A stretch of 64,000 bases of DNA, taken from the NCBI RefSeq assembly GCF_000328565.1, contig NC_019958.1:124001-188000 (forward strand). The letters are read 5' to 3'. This stretch comes from Mycobacterium sp. JS623. Lineage in GTDB: Bacteria; Actinomycetota; Actinomycetes; Mycobacteriales; Mycobacteriaceae. Of the stretch, positions 1 through 9,092 are shown one piece after another (positions within the stretch are counted from its first letter, which is position 1; every line of letters starts with the position of its first letter). A program made the translations under genes and the position numbers. The notes under the pieces are model-generated. The model ran no database searches. It was not told the DNA's origin and worked only from the letters and a program-made list of their open reading frames with translations.

Positions 1-1169
1 AGGAGCGCCAGCGCGGTGGTGAGCACGGCCGCGAAGATGATCCATTGGTGGTTGTCCATGGCTCGTCCTGCGAAAAAGCCAGTGGCGCAGAGTGTTACGA
101 GGGCGCCGGTCAGGATGCCGACGATGCAGTCGTAGGCGGTGAGTGTCTGCTGTTCCTGGTTGAGGATGGATTCGTTGGCGCGGCCATCGCGGGGCAGGTC
201 GCCGGCGTCGAGATCGCCGGCTCGGTCGTTGCCTTTGACGTAGCTCTCACCGGTGGCCGGGACGTAGGGCAAGGAGATGCGTGCCAGTGCCAGGGAGATT
301 CGGCCGCTGACCAAGATGGTGAGGAAGCACAGGGCGATCAGCTGGACGCCGAGGACGGCGGTGGGGCTGCGGTAGGCCATGTTCAGTGCGGCGATGATGG
401 TGACGGCGGCTGCAGCAGAGGCTATTCCGTAGTGCAGGCGGGCGTTGGCTCGGGTGATGACGGCCAGGGATACCGACAGGGTGAATAGGACGGCGCCGGC
501 GGCGACGAGTTGGTAGATGCCTAGTGGCCGTGGGGTGATCAGAAGCGCGGCGGTGCCGGCGAGGAGGTAGGTGATGGTGAGGAATGGCGCCACGATGGGC
601 GTGTAACTGTCTTTGTCTGTTCGTACGACCACGATTGAAATGGCTGCTGCCAGTACGGCTCCGATGACCATGAGCGTGCAGACGACCAGTCGGGCGGTGA
701 AGTTGGGTGTGGCGGTGGAGGTCCAGAAGATCGCGAGCGCGCATACGAACGCGACGACGGCGGGTGTGACGACGAGGGTGACGCGTTGGGAGACGCGGCC
801 GTCCCAGGAGGGGAAGTGTTCGCGTAGCCAGTAGGTGATTGCTTCGGCGACGTCGTCGATGAGGGGCGGGTACTTCTCCCCTGGGTCGAGTTTGACGAGC
901 AGTAGGCGGGATCCGTCGCGGACCTTCTCGGCGTCGAGTGTTTTCTCGGGATCTAGCGGTTGGGTGTGGAAGGGGCGGCGAAGTGTCCAGTGGGCATCGG
1001 GGTCGGCGAGCCAGCTGGCGTCTTTGCCGACGCGTTCAAGTTCGTTGCGCAGGAACGGGATCAGTTCTGCCAGGCTGTCCCCGATGAGCATGTAGTTCGA
1101 CATGGGCACGTCGATGACGTGCCCGGGGACGGTGATCTGGACCCGCGCTTCGGCTTGTGTAGTGGCCAT
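1..1169 (-). CDS. eccD: ESX type VII secretion membrane protein EccD, C-terminal part outside window
   Basis: EccD is the polytopic membrane channel component of mycobacterial type VII secretion systems. The reading frame opens at the ATG at 1169, with a GGGGGAAG-type ribosome site just upstream, and stays open to the left edge, so about 389 residues are present. The first ~90 residues (beginning MATTQAEARVQITVPGH) resemble the ubiquitin-like cytosolic YukD domain of EccD. From about residue 120 on there is a series of hydrophobic helices, including a segment near the edge starting MDNHQWIIFAAVL. EccD proteins usually have 11 membrane helices in ~450-500 residues, so the last helices lie outside. 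It is the last visible gene of a minus-strand run that starts with the T4SS genes. Family assignment is strong from topology and the N-terminal domain, supported by eccA, eccB and eccC nearby. Confidence 0.85.
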   Translation of the reverse strand, partial: MATTQAEARVQITVPGHVIDVPMSNYMLIGDSLAELIPFLRNELERVGKDASWLADPDAHWTLRRPFHTQPLDPEKTLDAEKVRDGSRLLLVKLDPGEKYPPLIDDVAEAITYWLREHFPSWDGRVSQRVTLVVTPAVVAFVCALAIFWTSTATPNFTARLVVCTLMVIGAVLAAAISIVVVRTDKDSYTPIVAPFLTITYLLAGTAALLITPRPLGIYQLVAAGAVLFTLSVSLAVITRANARLHYGIASAAAAVTIIAALNMAYRSPTAVLGVQLIALCFLTILVSGRISLALARISLPYVPATGESYVKGNDRAGDLDAGDLPRDGRANESILNQEQQTLTAYDCIVGILTGALVTLCATGFFAGRAMDNHQWIIFAAVLTTALAL

Positions 1170-1238
1170 GGAGTGGTGCTCGCTTCCCCCGGGAAAGTGA
1201 TTGGTGTGGTTTGGTCGACGCGGCGTGGCGAAGAGGGC

Positions 1239-1553
1239 CTAGCTGTTGTCGCCGTTGTCGTGCGGTGTGGCGTCGTTGGCGCTGTGGCGCTTGCTGCGGC
1301 CGGTGGTCGTTCGCCGCTTGGGGGCTTCGTGGCCCTGGGCGGCGAGGCCTTGCGGGGTGGCCCAGCCGGTGGCGAGCACTTCGTTGATCTTGTTGGCGTA
1401 GACCTCGCCGGCGTGGGTTTCTGCTTCCTGCGCCTCGGACACCCGGCGCTGGGCGTCCTCGAAGTTGTTGCGCAGCTGGTCGAGTTCGTTGAGGCCGGCG
1501 TTGACGGTGTCGGCGATGCGCTGGCGGTCGGTGATCACGTTGGTTTCGGTCAT
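1239..1553 (-). CDS. Small charged coiled-coil protein between EspI-like ATPase and eccD
   Basis: A 104-residue protein with ATG at 1553 and a strong AGGGGAG ribosome site. Residues ~10-65 are charged and heptad-like (ITDRQRIADTV, LDQLRNNFEDAQRRVSEAQE), predicting a helical coiled coil, followed by a basic, low-complexity tail. There is no signal peptide or membrane segment. It lies 66 bases after the EspI-like gene and 69 bases before eccD on the same strand, so it is probably cotranscribed with the secretion genes. No family recognised; a WXG-like helical hairpin or cytosolic adaptor is conceivable, but no WxG motif is present. Confidence 0.7.
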   Translation of the reverse strand: MTETNVITDRQRIADTVNAGLNELDQLRNNFEDAQRRVSEAQEAETHAGEVYANKINEVLATGWATPQGLAAQGHEAPKRRTTTGRSKRHSANDATPHDNGDNS

Positions 1554-1619
1554 GGTGGAACTCCCCTCGTAGGCGGTGTGCGATGTGGTGACGTCGGGCT
1601 ATCGGTGGGTCGGTGGTTT

Positions 1620-3320
1620 TCAGGTGGGCGGCAAGCTGTCGACGAGCATGGCGGCGACCTTGACGAACTGGCGGCGGGTCGTCTTGTTGAGCAGATCGAG
1701 GTTGATCGGTCCGGCCTCGGCGAGGTGCTCGTCCCACGGGATCTCGAGCACCTCGTGTTGCTCGCTGTTGCGGAAGTGCGACACGGTGGCGTCGAGGTCC
1801 AGGTGCGGCTTGGCCGGGCTCTGATGATTGATCAACACCACTGTGCGCGTGAGCAATTCGTTGAGTTTGCGGGCTCGCAGCCAGTCCATGATGTCCTGGC
1901 TGGCTTCGGCGCTGTCGAGCGATGTTGCGGTGACCACGACGAGGGCGTCGAGGCTGCGCATGACGGTCTCATAGGCCGGTGAGGCTGCCGAGTGGTCCAT
2001 GTCGACGATGGTGAATAAGTGCCCGGCCTGCAGGACCTCCAGTGCCCGCAGGTATTCCTCGGGGGTCAAGGCGGTGGCCAACGGTTCGCGGCTGGAGCCC
2101 AGCACCGACAGGCGGTGGTGATTGGACTGCATGTGGGCCTTGACGTCGTTGGTTGAGTACAGCTGCTCGTCGGCGACGAAGCGCTTGATGTCGCTGATCT
2201 GGTCGCCGCGCACGCGACGGGCCAGGGATCCACTGTGATCGGTGTCCAGGGCGACGACCTCGCCCTTCTGCCGGTGGGCGGCGATGGTGGAGGCGATGCT
2301 CATCGCGCAGACCGTCTTGCCGACACCGCCCTTGAGTGCGGCGAAACCGATGGCTTTCGGGTAGCGCAGGACCTTGTTGATCTTGGAGATGTCGAGGTCG
2401 TACTCGGCTTCGGCCGCGCTCTTGCCGACCGGGATGTGCATGCGGTGCAGCTTGGCGCGCCATCCCTGCTGAGGGCCTTCTTTGCGTTGGCTTTGCAGGG
2501 TGAAGGATCGGTCGACGCCGCGGTCACCTGCCGGGGTGAACGGCGCGGGCTGGCGTGGGGTGGCGGTGAACCCTCCGCGAGGCGGCTGGCCGTAGCCGGC
2601 GTCGGGGCCGGGTCCGGGAGGCTGCGACGGGTAGCCGCCGTAGCCCTCTTGCGGGGGCGCGGCCGGCGTCTGCGGCGGACGGGGCCAGTCACTGCCCGGT
2701 CCGGGGTAGACGTCGCGGCGCTGCACGACCTCGGTGCGCTCGACGTCAGGGTGGGATTGGGCGCCGAAGCCTGCCGGTCGCTGCGGCCAGCTCGGAGGAG
2801 GCGGCGGGGTGAACTGCTGTGTGGGCCGTTGCGGTGAGACCGGTGAGAGTGCCGGGTTGGGAGGCTGCGGTGGTCCGTAGTGCGTCGGCCGCGGCGGCAA
2901 TCCCGGCGCCGGTGGCGGGGCGGGCTGCGGGGGGTTGCCAGCGGCGGGCGTGTCGGGAGTTGCGTGGCGTGGCGCGTCGGGGGTCGGGTGGTAGAGCGGC
3001 GGCACCGCGGTGCGGTTGGCCGGCGGCGCGGGGTCGGCGTTCGGTTCGGGTTCGAGCGCGGCCGCCGGAGTCTGGGTGTCGGGGTATTCCGGTGCAGCGG
3101 GGTTGTGCGCTGGCGGTGGCGGTTCGTTGTCGGGGGCCGCCTGTGATTCCAGTGCCTGTCCCAGCGAGGGCGCTGCCTGTCCGGTGTCGGGCTGGTCGGG
3201 GGCGGCGGGCGGTGCGGGCGGTTGGCTGCCTGGTTCGGCGGACCGGTTCTCGTTGGCGAAACGATCCTGGGCGGCGCGCAGCGCGGCGCTGTCGAGTTCG
3301 CTGCTGTTGTATTTGGTCAT
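1620..3320 (-). CDS. EspI-like proline-rich MinD/ParA-type ATPase of the ESX locus
   Basis: A 566-residue protein with two parts. Residues 1 to ~270 are an extended Pro/Ala/Gln-rich region, as in EspI proteins of ESX loci. The C-terminal ~260 residues are a SIMIBI ATPase of the MinD/ParA class with the deviant Walker A motif LKGGVGKTVCAM near residue 328 and a switch sequence VVALDTDHSGSLARRV. EspI of ESX-1 is thought to modulate secretion with cellular energy state; here the same role in the plasmid ESX system is an inference. I chose ATG 3320 (MTKYNSSELDSA) over a longer frame from 3419, because a promoter-like element (3351-3370) would fall inside the longer version. It follows the T4SS genes and precedes eccD. 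A plasmid-partition role is less likely, since a separate parA exists at 31851. Confidence 0.75.
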   Translation of the reverse strand: MTKYNSSELDSAALRAAQDRFANENRSAEPGSQPPAPPAAPDQPDTGQAAPSLGQALESQAAPDNEPPPPAHNPAAPEYPDTQTPAAALEPEPNADPAPPANRTAVPPLYHPTPDAPRHATPDTPAAGNPPQPAPPPAPGLPPRPTHYGPPQPPNPALSPVSPQRPTQQFTPPPPPSWPQRPAGFGAQSHPDVERTEVVQRRDVYPGPGSDWPRPPQTPAAPPQEGYGGYPSQPPGPGPDAGYGQPPRGGFTATPRQPAPFTPAGDRGVDRSFTLQSQRKEGPQQGWRAKLHRMHIPVGKSAAEAEYDLDISKINKVLRYPKAIGFAALKGGVGKTVCAMSIASTIAAHRQKGEVVALDTDHSGSLARRVRGDQISDIKRFVADEQLYSTNDVKAHMQSNHHRLSVLGSSREPLATALTPEEYLRALEVLQAGHLFTIVDMDHSAASPAYETVMRSLDALVVVTATSLDSAEASQDIMDWLRARKLNELLTRTVVLINHQSPAKPHLDLDATVSHFRNSEQHEVLEIPWDEHLAEAGPINLDLLNKTTRRQFVKVAAMLVDSLPPT

Positions 3321-3350
3321 TGTCCCTGTCCCCCGGCTGGCGCGGCGTCG

Positions 3351-3370
3351 ATTCTTACGGCGAAGTTTAC
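3351..3370 (-). promoter_or_regulatory. Promoter-like element upstream of the EspI-like gene
   Basis: On the minus strand this reads GTAAACTTCGCCGTAAGAAT. The TAAGAAT end looks like a -10 box placed about 31 bases before the ATG at 3320. The AACTT-N5-TAAGAAT layout is shared with elements at 29871-29890 and 21923-21942 on the plus strand and, more weakly, 23862-23881 on the minus strand. Confidence 0.45.
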
Positions 3371-3390
3371 AGTTGTTTGGCGGGTGGCTG

Positions 3391-5595
3391 TCATATCCAG
3401 TCCCCGAAACCACGATCATTTTTCCGCTCGATGCGGATCAGCCCTGATGTGTCCTCTGCAAACACTAGGCGGTCTATGTCCTCCTCGTCCGCAGGAACTT
3501 GCGGGATGGCCTCGACACCCCGGGCGAGCAGCACGTTGCGGGCATGATTGAACTTCTGGGTCCACTGGGCCGCCGACACCACCGACCGCAGCCCTGGCAA
3601 GTCGGTTCTGTGGGGCGGTTCAGCGGGTGAGGTCGGCGTGGGACGGTAACTCCGGAATAGTGCGGTGGTGCGCGCAATGGCGTCGTCAGGTGACAATTGC
3701 GGCGTCGTCTGGCCGTGAAGTTGTGCGGCTTCAGCGCGTACGGAGTCCAGACGGCGGGCTCGCTGCGTGTTTGCTGCCGCTGGTGGGACGGTTGCCACGT
3801 CCTGCTCGGTCGCGCCTGCCGTGACCGACTGTGCGTCCTGTTCCGCGGTGGCGGCGATCGCTGGGATCACGTGGTCGCGTGGCGGCACGAGCTGCGGTAT
3901 TCCACTGCGGAACCAGACCGGCGGCACGTCGGTCGCGGGCAGTGGGGCGCTGCCGATCGGGGCCGGCATGGCGGGCAGGAGGGCCCCTGCGGGTCCAAGC
4001 ACTGCTACCGGTGCGGCCGTCTCAGCAGTGCTAGCGCCCTGATCATCGGCCGTAGCGATGTTGCCGAGGCCGGAGACGACGACGGTGTCGGTGGGCTTGT
4101 CGGCGAGTTTGATGCGCTCTGTGGCGGCGATGAATTCCGGTGTGTCCGGCAGGATCGACGTCGGCATGCTCGCGCTCCCTTCCTGGCTTGCACCCCATGC
4201 GGTGGCTGTGTCTTTGAGTTTGCTCCACTGATTGGTGGTGCGCTCACGTAGCTGCTGGTAGTTGCGTTTGGCCCAGGCTGTGGGTTGGTCGAGGGCGCCG
4301 CCGAGCGCGGTGGACGTGACCGTGGCTGGGGGGTTCGGCGGATACAGGTTGAGCCAGGTTTTGGATGCGGTGACCTTCGACTTGAAGAGGCTGAACAGCG
4401 AGGTCTTCTTCTCCATGAGGAACAGGATGAACTTCCCGGAGAGGTAGTAGCCGCCGGCGGCCAGGAGAACCTGAATGAGGGTGGGAAGGAACGACAGAAC
4501 CGAGGTGATGAGCTGCAGGAAGAGCGTGGGTCCGGTAGCGGAGACGAACAGGACGGCGATCGCGAGCAGGAAGTGCACGGCGCCACGGCTGGCTGCGGTG
4601 GCCAGCGGGTCGTAGGGGCGGCGGTTCCCGAGGGTGAGGGCGGCGACCCAGGTCGCGCCGATGAAGTAGCCGACGGCCAGGGAGAGGTGTTTGAAAAATT
4701 CGAGGGCGACGATGATGCTGAAGCTGAGGAAGCCCCAGGCGATGACCACGGCCGCTGCGGCGATGAGCACCGTCCACAGGTCGGGGTCGGCGCCCGTCGC
4801 TTGGTTGGGGGTCAAGCAGGCGGGGTTGGCACCGCCGACGTTGATGCTGAGCGACCACAGGCGGGCGCACGCCGGGTCAAGGAATTCGCGGTAGTTCACC
4901 AGGAAGGTGACCGACCGGATCATGTCGTTGTGGGCGGTGGTGACGTAGTTCGTGGTCGCGTCGGCGTCGCCACCGGTGAAGGACAGCGTCGAAGACAGGG
5001 CCAAGACCGCGTTGATGATCTCCTGAATGATCTTGAACGGATTGGCGGCCAGCACGACGACGACGGCCATCATGACCAGCCCGGATCCGAGGCGTTGCCA
5101 TTGTGCTTTGGCGATTTGCGTGTTCGAGGGCAGCCATTGATCGAACAGCGGCGGTGCCGCGGTAGCCGGGCGGCCCGGGGGGCCAGCTGGCTTGGGGCCG
5201 GAGCGTACGACGAAGACGCTGAGCAGCAGGATGGCGAAGGTGCCGACCATGATCGCTGTGGGTGGGAGCACGGCGTAGACCCGGGAGGTGATCCCGTTGT
5301 AGAAGTTGGTCAGCGGGTCGAGCCACAGGTTCGGGTCGAGGATGAGTTTCATCAGGGCGGCCGCGTACGAGGCCCCGAGAAGATAGATGCTGTAGAAGGT
5401 CTCGGCTGCGCCGCTGTAGACCGTCCGGTGCAGGATGTCGAAGAATTTCGGTTCCAGCAACAGGCGGTAGTGGGCGATCTGGCCACCGTCGCTGTCGGAC
5501 AGGTTGAGCCAGTCGAGGAACGGATTGGCCGGCTGGGTGGCGGGGATGTCTGGGCCGGGCAGCGGCGGCGGCGCGGCGGGCAGCATCGTGGTCAC
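3391..5595 (-). CDS. VirB6/TrbL-like polytopic membrane protein of the conjugative T4SS
   Basis: A 734-residue protein with a proline-rich N-terminus, then about six or seven hydrophobic helices between residues ~65 and ~395 (for example around TAIMVGTFAILLLSVFVV and LVMMAVVVVLAANPF), and a long hydrophilic C-terminal half. This topology fits the VirB6/TrbL/TcpH class, which forms the inner-membrane pore of type IV secretion systems. Its ATG at 5595 overlaps the stop of the VirB4-like gene by four bases, so translation is coupled. The cytoplasmic tail ends in a charged region (DEEDIDRLVFAEDTSGLIRIER). Assignment rests on topology and operon position, not on a specific motif. Confidence 0.7.
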   Translation of the reverse strand: MTTMLPAAPPPLPGPDIPATQPANPFLDWLNLSDSDGGQIAHYRLLLEPKFFDILHRTVYSGAAETFYSIYLLGASYAAALMKLILDPNLWLDPLTNFYNGITSRVYAVLPPTAIMVGTFAILLLSVFVVRSGPKPAGPPGRPATAAPPLFDQWLPSNTQIAKAQWQRLGSGLVMMAVVVVLAANPFKIIQEIINAVLALSSTLSFTGGDADATTNYVTTAHNDMIRSVTFLVNYREFLDPACARLWSLSINVGGANPACLTPNQATGADPDLWTVLIAAAAVVIAWGFLSFSIIVALEFFKHLSLAVGYFIGATWVAALTLGNRRPYDPLATAASRGAVHFLLAIAVLFVSATGPTLFLQLITSVLSFLPTLIQVLLAAGGYYLSGKFILFLMEKKTSLFSLFKSKVTASKTWLNLYPPNPPATVTSTALGGALDQPTAWAKRNYQQLRERTTNQWSKLKDTATAWGASQEGSASMPTSILPDTPEFIAATERIKLADKPTDTVVVSGLGNIATADDQGASTAETAAPVAVLGPAGALLPAMPAPIGSAPLPATDVPPVWFRSGIPQLVPPRDHVIPAIAATAEQDAQSVTAGATEQDVATVPPAAANTQRARRLDSVRAEAAQLHGQTTPQLSPDDAIARTTALFRSYRPTPTSPAEPPHRTDLPGLRSVVSAAQWTQKFNHARNVLLARGVEAIPQVPADEEDIDRLVFAEDTSGLIRIERKNDRGFGDWI

Positions 5596-8411
5596 GACGC
5601 GACCCCGTCTGCCGCAGACCCTGTCGGCATCGGCGCGGCCGACGACGTCGCGATGAGGTCGCGGGCCCGGATGCGCTTGGACGAGGTGGTGTCGCTGTAG
5701 CGGCGTCGCTGCGGCAGGAGATGTCCGATGGTGCGGACACGGGCGATGTTGCCGCTGTCGTTGTACCAGCCTTCGCCGGCGCGGTTGGCGAGGGGTTGCT
5801 TGGTCTCGGGGTCAGTGGGCGAGGTGTCCTCAACGCTGCGGGTGACCAGGCGCTGCGTGGGTGGGACGTCGGCCCAGCGCAGGCTCGCGGCGGCGTTGTC
5901 CCTGGTTTTCTGGCGCATGACGAGTTTGCGTTCGATGAGTGCGGTGTGTTCGTCGGCGTCGGCTGCGAGCTGGAAGGCGATGAGGACGAAGTTGCCGGCT
6001 TTACGGCCCATCCGGTCGGGTTGTTCGACGAGGCGTTGCATCACCTTGGAGCCCTTGAGCAGTTTCAGTTCGTCGGCGACGAACGCGCACGCGCCTGGGA
6101 TCGCGGCGAACCGTTCCGCGGTGAGGTGAGCGATCGCGGTGTAGGCCATCGCGGCGAATTTCTGCGAATCCTCTGCCTCAGAGGCAGACTCGCCCGGCTT
6201 GGGGCGATGCACCGACAGTTTGTGGGTCCGGAAGACCACGGTTTGCGCTCGCGGCGTGAAGCCGGGGTAGGTGATGCGTTCGCCGTTGATGACCGGGTCG
6301 ATGAACGCGTGGGTGTAGGGAAGCCGCGCCCATGAGGACAGCGCGAGGTTGAGGTTGCGTGAGACTTGTCCCACGATGGTCGGCAGGTGCTCGATCAGGT
6401 CGCGGGTGGAGGCGATGCGCATCGCTTGCCGGTAGTCGGGGGCCAGCACGTTGGCCAGCAGGGCCACCTCCTCGCTGCGGCGGTCGAAGCCGAGCAGCGG
6501 CAGCCACAGGTCGAGGAAGATCCGGGCAGCCTCCGCAGGCGGGAAGCACTTGAGAATGTCGAGCGACAGGCCGCCGCCGAGCTCGGCGGTCGGGTCGGTG
6601 ACGTCGATGATCTCGGGTCGGGTCAGCGATTGCGCGAACACGACGTATTCACCGGCGGGGTCCTGGTCGATGATGTGGCACGGTCGACGCAAGTCGTGCA
6701 TCCATCCGATCAGGCTTTTGACGAATTCGGACTTGCCGGCGCCTTGAGCGCCGTTGGCGGCGGTGGAGGCGTTGCCCTTGTCGGTGGCGTTGAGGATGTC
6801 CCAGTGAACGATCTGCCCGAGGGCGTTCTCTTCGTTGATCATCACGGGGATGCCGACCGGGTCACCGACGACGGTGCGCCGGATGGGCATGAATCCGCTG
6901 AACAAACCGACCGTGGTTGCTTGCTTGAGGTCTTCGACCACTGCCGGGCAGGGTGCGCCGGGGATCATGGCCTGCCACAAGTCGAACTGGCCGCCCACGG
7001 GGGTCAACGGGGTGAAGCCGTGGTCGGTGAAGTGCTGGGTGATCGCCCCGACCCGCTCGTCGAGCGTTTCGAGGTGTTGGTGGGCGAAGGAAAAGATCGC
7101 TGCGACGCGCATGCCGCGGGGACCGGATTCGTCTTTGACGTGGCGGCGGAAATCGCGCTGCTCGCCGCGCTGATCGGCGTAATCCTCGGCGTCAAATTCG
7201 TCTTGGGTGTTGGCGGCGTCTTCGGCGTCGAGTTCTCGGCGTGCGCGGCGCATCCCGGTCTTGCTGATCAGTGCTTGGGAGAAGTCGAAGCGCAACGCGA
7301 AGTCGGCGTCGACGTCGATCTCCTGGTCGACGAGATAGGTGAAGGTGTTGATGTCGAAGCTGTCGACCGACGGGTACCTCGAGATGGCGATCTGGGTTTG
7401 ATAGCTGGTGTAGCCGTCGGGGAACTCCGGGGATCGCGTCTCGACGTTGTGCACGGCCAGAGCCTGAGACCATCGCGTGGACTTGAAGTTCTGGCGCAAG
7501 GTGTTGCGGGCGTTCTGGGAGGAGCTTTTGACGATGACGCTGCCCACCACGACTGCGGCGATCGCCAGCGCCGTGAGCGCGATGCCGACCCAGCGATAGG
7601 TGGTCAACGTGGCCGCGGCGGCCGCCGCGGCCAGGCATGCGACGCTCAGGGCCGCGGTGGGCAGACCGCGGCCCCCGCGCTCGGTGACTGCCGGGTTGTC
7701 GTCTTTGACCTTTTGGATGAAGTCCTCGTAGAGCGAGTCGGTGTCGGCGGCCTTGTTGATGTGGACCTCGGGGAAGCTGCGCGGGTTGCGCACGGCAGCG
7801 CGGGTGACGGTGGCATCAGGGAAGTCTGGGACGGTGATGCCGCGCAGCCGGATCCGGTCGAACATCCACGCGGTGTGTTCCTCGGTGGCGCGGATCGGGA
7901 GGAACTCACGCGGCAGTGCGCGGAAGTACTGGTTCTCCAGCTCGGTGATAGTGCGTCGTGAGACGTTGCGGTGCGGGTCGATCACGGCTACCGATGACAG
8001 CAATGACTCGACGATCGAGCGGCTGACGGGGAACCCGATCGCCAGCAGGTAGATGCGTTGGTACTCGGCGAGTTCACCAGTTTTGGCGACCTTGGTGTAG
8101 AGCGCGTTGAACTGGTCGTCGAGCTCGGGATAGTTCTCCTTGGTGAAGTTCGGGATGCCGGCCGCGCACCGGGCCATGATCGTGGCGGCGGGGGTCTTGG
8201 CTTTGGCGCCCATCAGGAGGAAGTCCGTGGCGCGCAGCTTCGACAATTGGGTGAACAGCCGGTCGTGTGCGGCTTGGCAAGCGTCGATCTTGTCGACGTC
8301 GTAGGGGTTGGTGTTGATACCCCGCAGGAGGTACACGGCCCAGACGGTGCCGTCGGCGGTGTAGAGGATGTTGCCGTCTTGCTTCTTGAGGGCCGGGAAG
8401 TAGTCACCCAT
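5592..8411 (-). CDS. VirB4-like conjugation ATPase with an internal membrane segment
   Basis: A 939-residue protein of the VirB4/TraE/TcpF class, the main energy supplier of type IV secretion. The C-terminal half holds a Walker A motif, GAQGAGKSEF, near residue 555 and a Walker B-type strand, ACAFVADELKLL, near residue 777. Around residues 255-295 there is a hydrophobic stretch (two short helices, LTTYRWVGIALTALAIAAVVV) that would anchor the N-terminal part in the membrane, a feature of Gram-positive-type VirB4 proteins. The N-terminus is the usual receptor-like domain. It is preceded by a PrgI-like gene with a 6-base gap and followed by the VirB6-like gene with a 4-base overlap, the canonical PrgI-VirB4-VirB6 core. 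Good confidence. Confidence 0.88.
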   Translation of the reverse strand: MGDYFPALKKQDGNILYTADGTVWAVYLLRGINTNPYDVDKIDACQAAHDRLFTQLSKLRATDFLLMGAKAKTPAATIMARCAAGIPNFTKENYPELDDQFNALYTKVAKTGELAEYQRIYLLAIGFPVSRSIVESLLSSVAVIDPHRNVSRRTITELENQYFRALPREFLPIRATEEHTAWMFDRIRLRGITVPDFPDATVTRAAVRNPRSFPEVHINKAADTDSLYEDFIQKVKDDNPAVTERGGRGLPTAALSVACLAAAAAAATLTTYRWVGIALTALAIAAVVVGSVIVKSSSQNARNTLRQNFKSTRWSQALAVHNVETRSPEFPDGYTSYQTQIAISRYPSVDSFDINTFTYLVDQEIDVDADFALRFDFSQALISKTGMRRARRELDAEDAANTQDEFDAEDYADQRGEQRDFRRHVKDESGPRGMRVAAIFSFAHQHLETLDERVGAITQHFTDHGFTPLTPVGGQFDLWQAMIPGAPCPAVVEDLKQATTVGLFSGFMPIRRTVVGDPVGIPVMINEENALGQIVHWDILNATDKGNASTAANGAQGAGKSEFVKSLIGWMHDLRRPCHIIDQDPAGEYVVFAQSLTRPEIIDVTDPTAELGGGLSLDILKCFPPAEAARIFLDLWLPLLGFDRRSEEVALLANVLAPDYRQAMRIASTRDLIEHLPTIVGQVSRNLNLALSSWARLPYTHAFIDPVINGERITYPGFTPRAQTVVFRTHKLSVHRPKPGESASEAEDSQKFAAMAYTAIAHLTAERFAAIPGACAFVADELKLLKGSKVMQRLVEQPDRMGRKAGNFVLIAFQLAADADEHTALIERKLVMRQKTRDNAAASLRWADVPPTQRLVTRSVEDTSPTDPETKQPLANRAGEGWYNDSGNIARVRTIGHLLPQRRRYSDTTSSKRIRARDLIATSSAAPMPTGSAADGVAS

Positions 8412-8417
8412 GGAGCG

Positions 8418-8726
8418 TCAGCGCCTTCCGGTGTTGGTGATGTAGGGGTTGCGGGCCGCACGCCACAGCAGGGCCAGTTGGGTGGTCTCCCCCAAGGCGC
8501 CGTCGGGATCCATCCGGTTGAGGTTCCAGTTGGCGGCGACCGTCGCTGCGGCCGCGACAGCGGTCGCCGCCAGGCCGACCCAGGCGTTGGCGAGCAACGC
8601 AACCGCGACGCCGCCGGCCATGCTGACAACCATCAGACTCATCGTGGGTAGCCGGTAGCGCTGCCCGAGGATCGTCCACTCCACGGCGACTCGGTCGACG
8701 CCGTTGAAGATTCTCGATACGCGCAT
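8418..8726 (-). CDS. PrgI-like two-helix membrane protein of the T4SS
   Basis: A 102-residue protein starting ATG at 8726 with two hydrophobic helices (residues ~30-48 and ~50-66) followed by a basic tail. PrgI/TcpE-type proteins, commonly encoded just upstream of VirB4 in Gram-positive conjugation loci, have this size and topology. The N-terminal segment RIFNGVDRVAVEW resembles the conserved pre-membrane part of the family. It is encoded 6 bases ahead of the VirB4-like gene. Confidence 0.65.
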   Translation of the reverse strand: MRVSRIFNGVDRVAVEWTILGQRYRLPTMSLMVVSMAGGVAVALLANAWVGLAATAVAAAATVAANWNLNRMDPDGALGETTQLALLWRAARNPYITNTGRR

Positions 8727-8771
8727 TGCAGCTGCCTTCTCCCGTGGGGTGGTGTCCGTTAACGGCTTGAA

Positions 8772-9092
8772 CTAGCTCGCCGCGCCGCCGAAGACGTTCT
8801 GGGCGAGTTCGGCGATCACCCAGATGACACCGAGGAATCCCTCCAACAACGCGAAGGCCTTCGCCTCGTCGATCAGCTTCTTGGTCTTACCGGGGTCCTT
8901 TTCCATGTAGACCCGTAGCGCGTGAACCCCGAAGGCTCCGCCGCCGATGACGGCGACGGCCAGGATCACCCGACGCACGATGCTCATGATGGCCCCGTTG
9001 GAGGTGCCGTCACTGGAGATGTCGGCCAGGATGTGCACGGTCTGTCCGTGGGCGGCCAGTGCGGTCACCGCCGGTTCGATGAGGTCCAGCAT
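8772..9092 (-). CDS. Small membrane protein, possible VirB2/TrbC-type subunit
   Basis: A 106-residue protein from ATG 9092 with an AGGAG ribosome site. It has two hydrophobic helices (RRVILAVAVIGGGAFGVHAL and FLGVIWVIAELAQNVF) separated by a short basic loop (MEKDPGKTKK). This is the topology of VirB2/TrbC pilins and related small T4SS subunits, and the gene is the first of the transfer operon. No cleavable signal peptide is evident, so a pilin role is inferred from position and shape only. Confidence 0.6.
   Translation of the reverse strand: MLDLIEPAVTALAAHGQTVHILADISSDGTSNGAIMSIVRRVILAVAVIGGGAFGVHALRVYMEKDPGKTKKLIDEAKAFALLEGFLGVIWVIAELAQNVFGGAAS

Noticed and set aside
960..1982. Long plus-strand open frame antisense to eccD and the EspI-like gene
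   Set aside because: Composition is that of a high-GC shadow of the minus-strand genes and it has no domain or ribosome site. Similar long antisense frames over other genes (4285-5700, 6366-7961, 24987-26051, 33454-33850 in other frames) were left out for the same reason.
1620..3320. EspI-like ATPase as the plasmid partition ParA
   Set aside because: It has a long proline-rich N-terminal part, lies next to eccD, and has no centromere-binding partner gene. A dedicated parA-RHH pair exists at 31447-32645.
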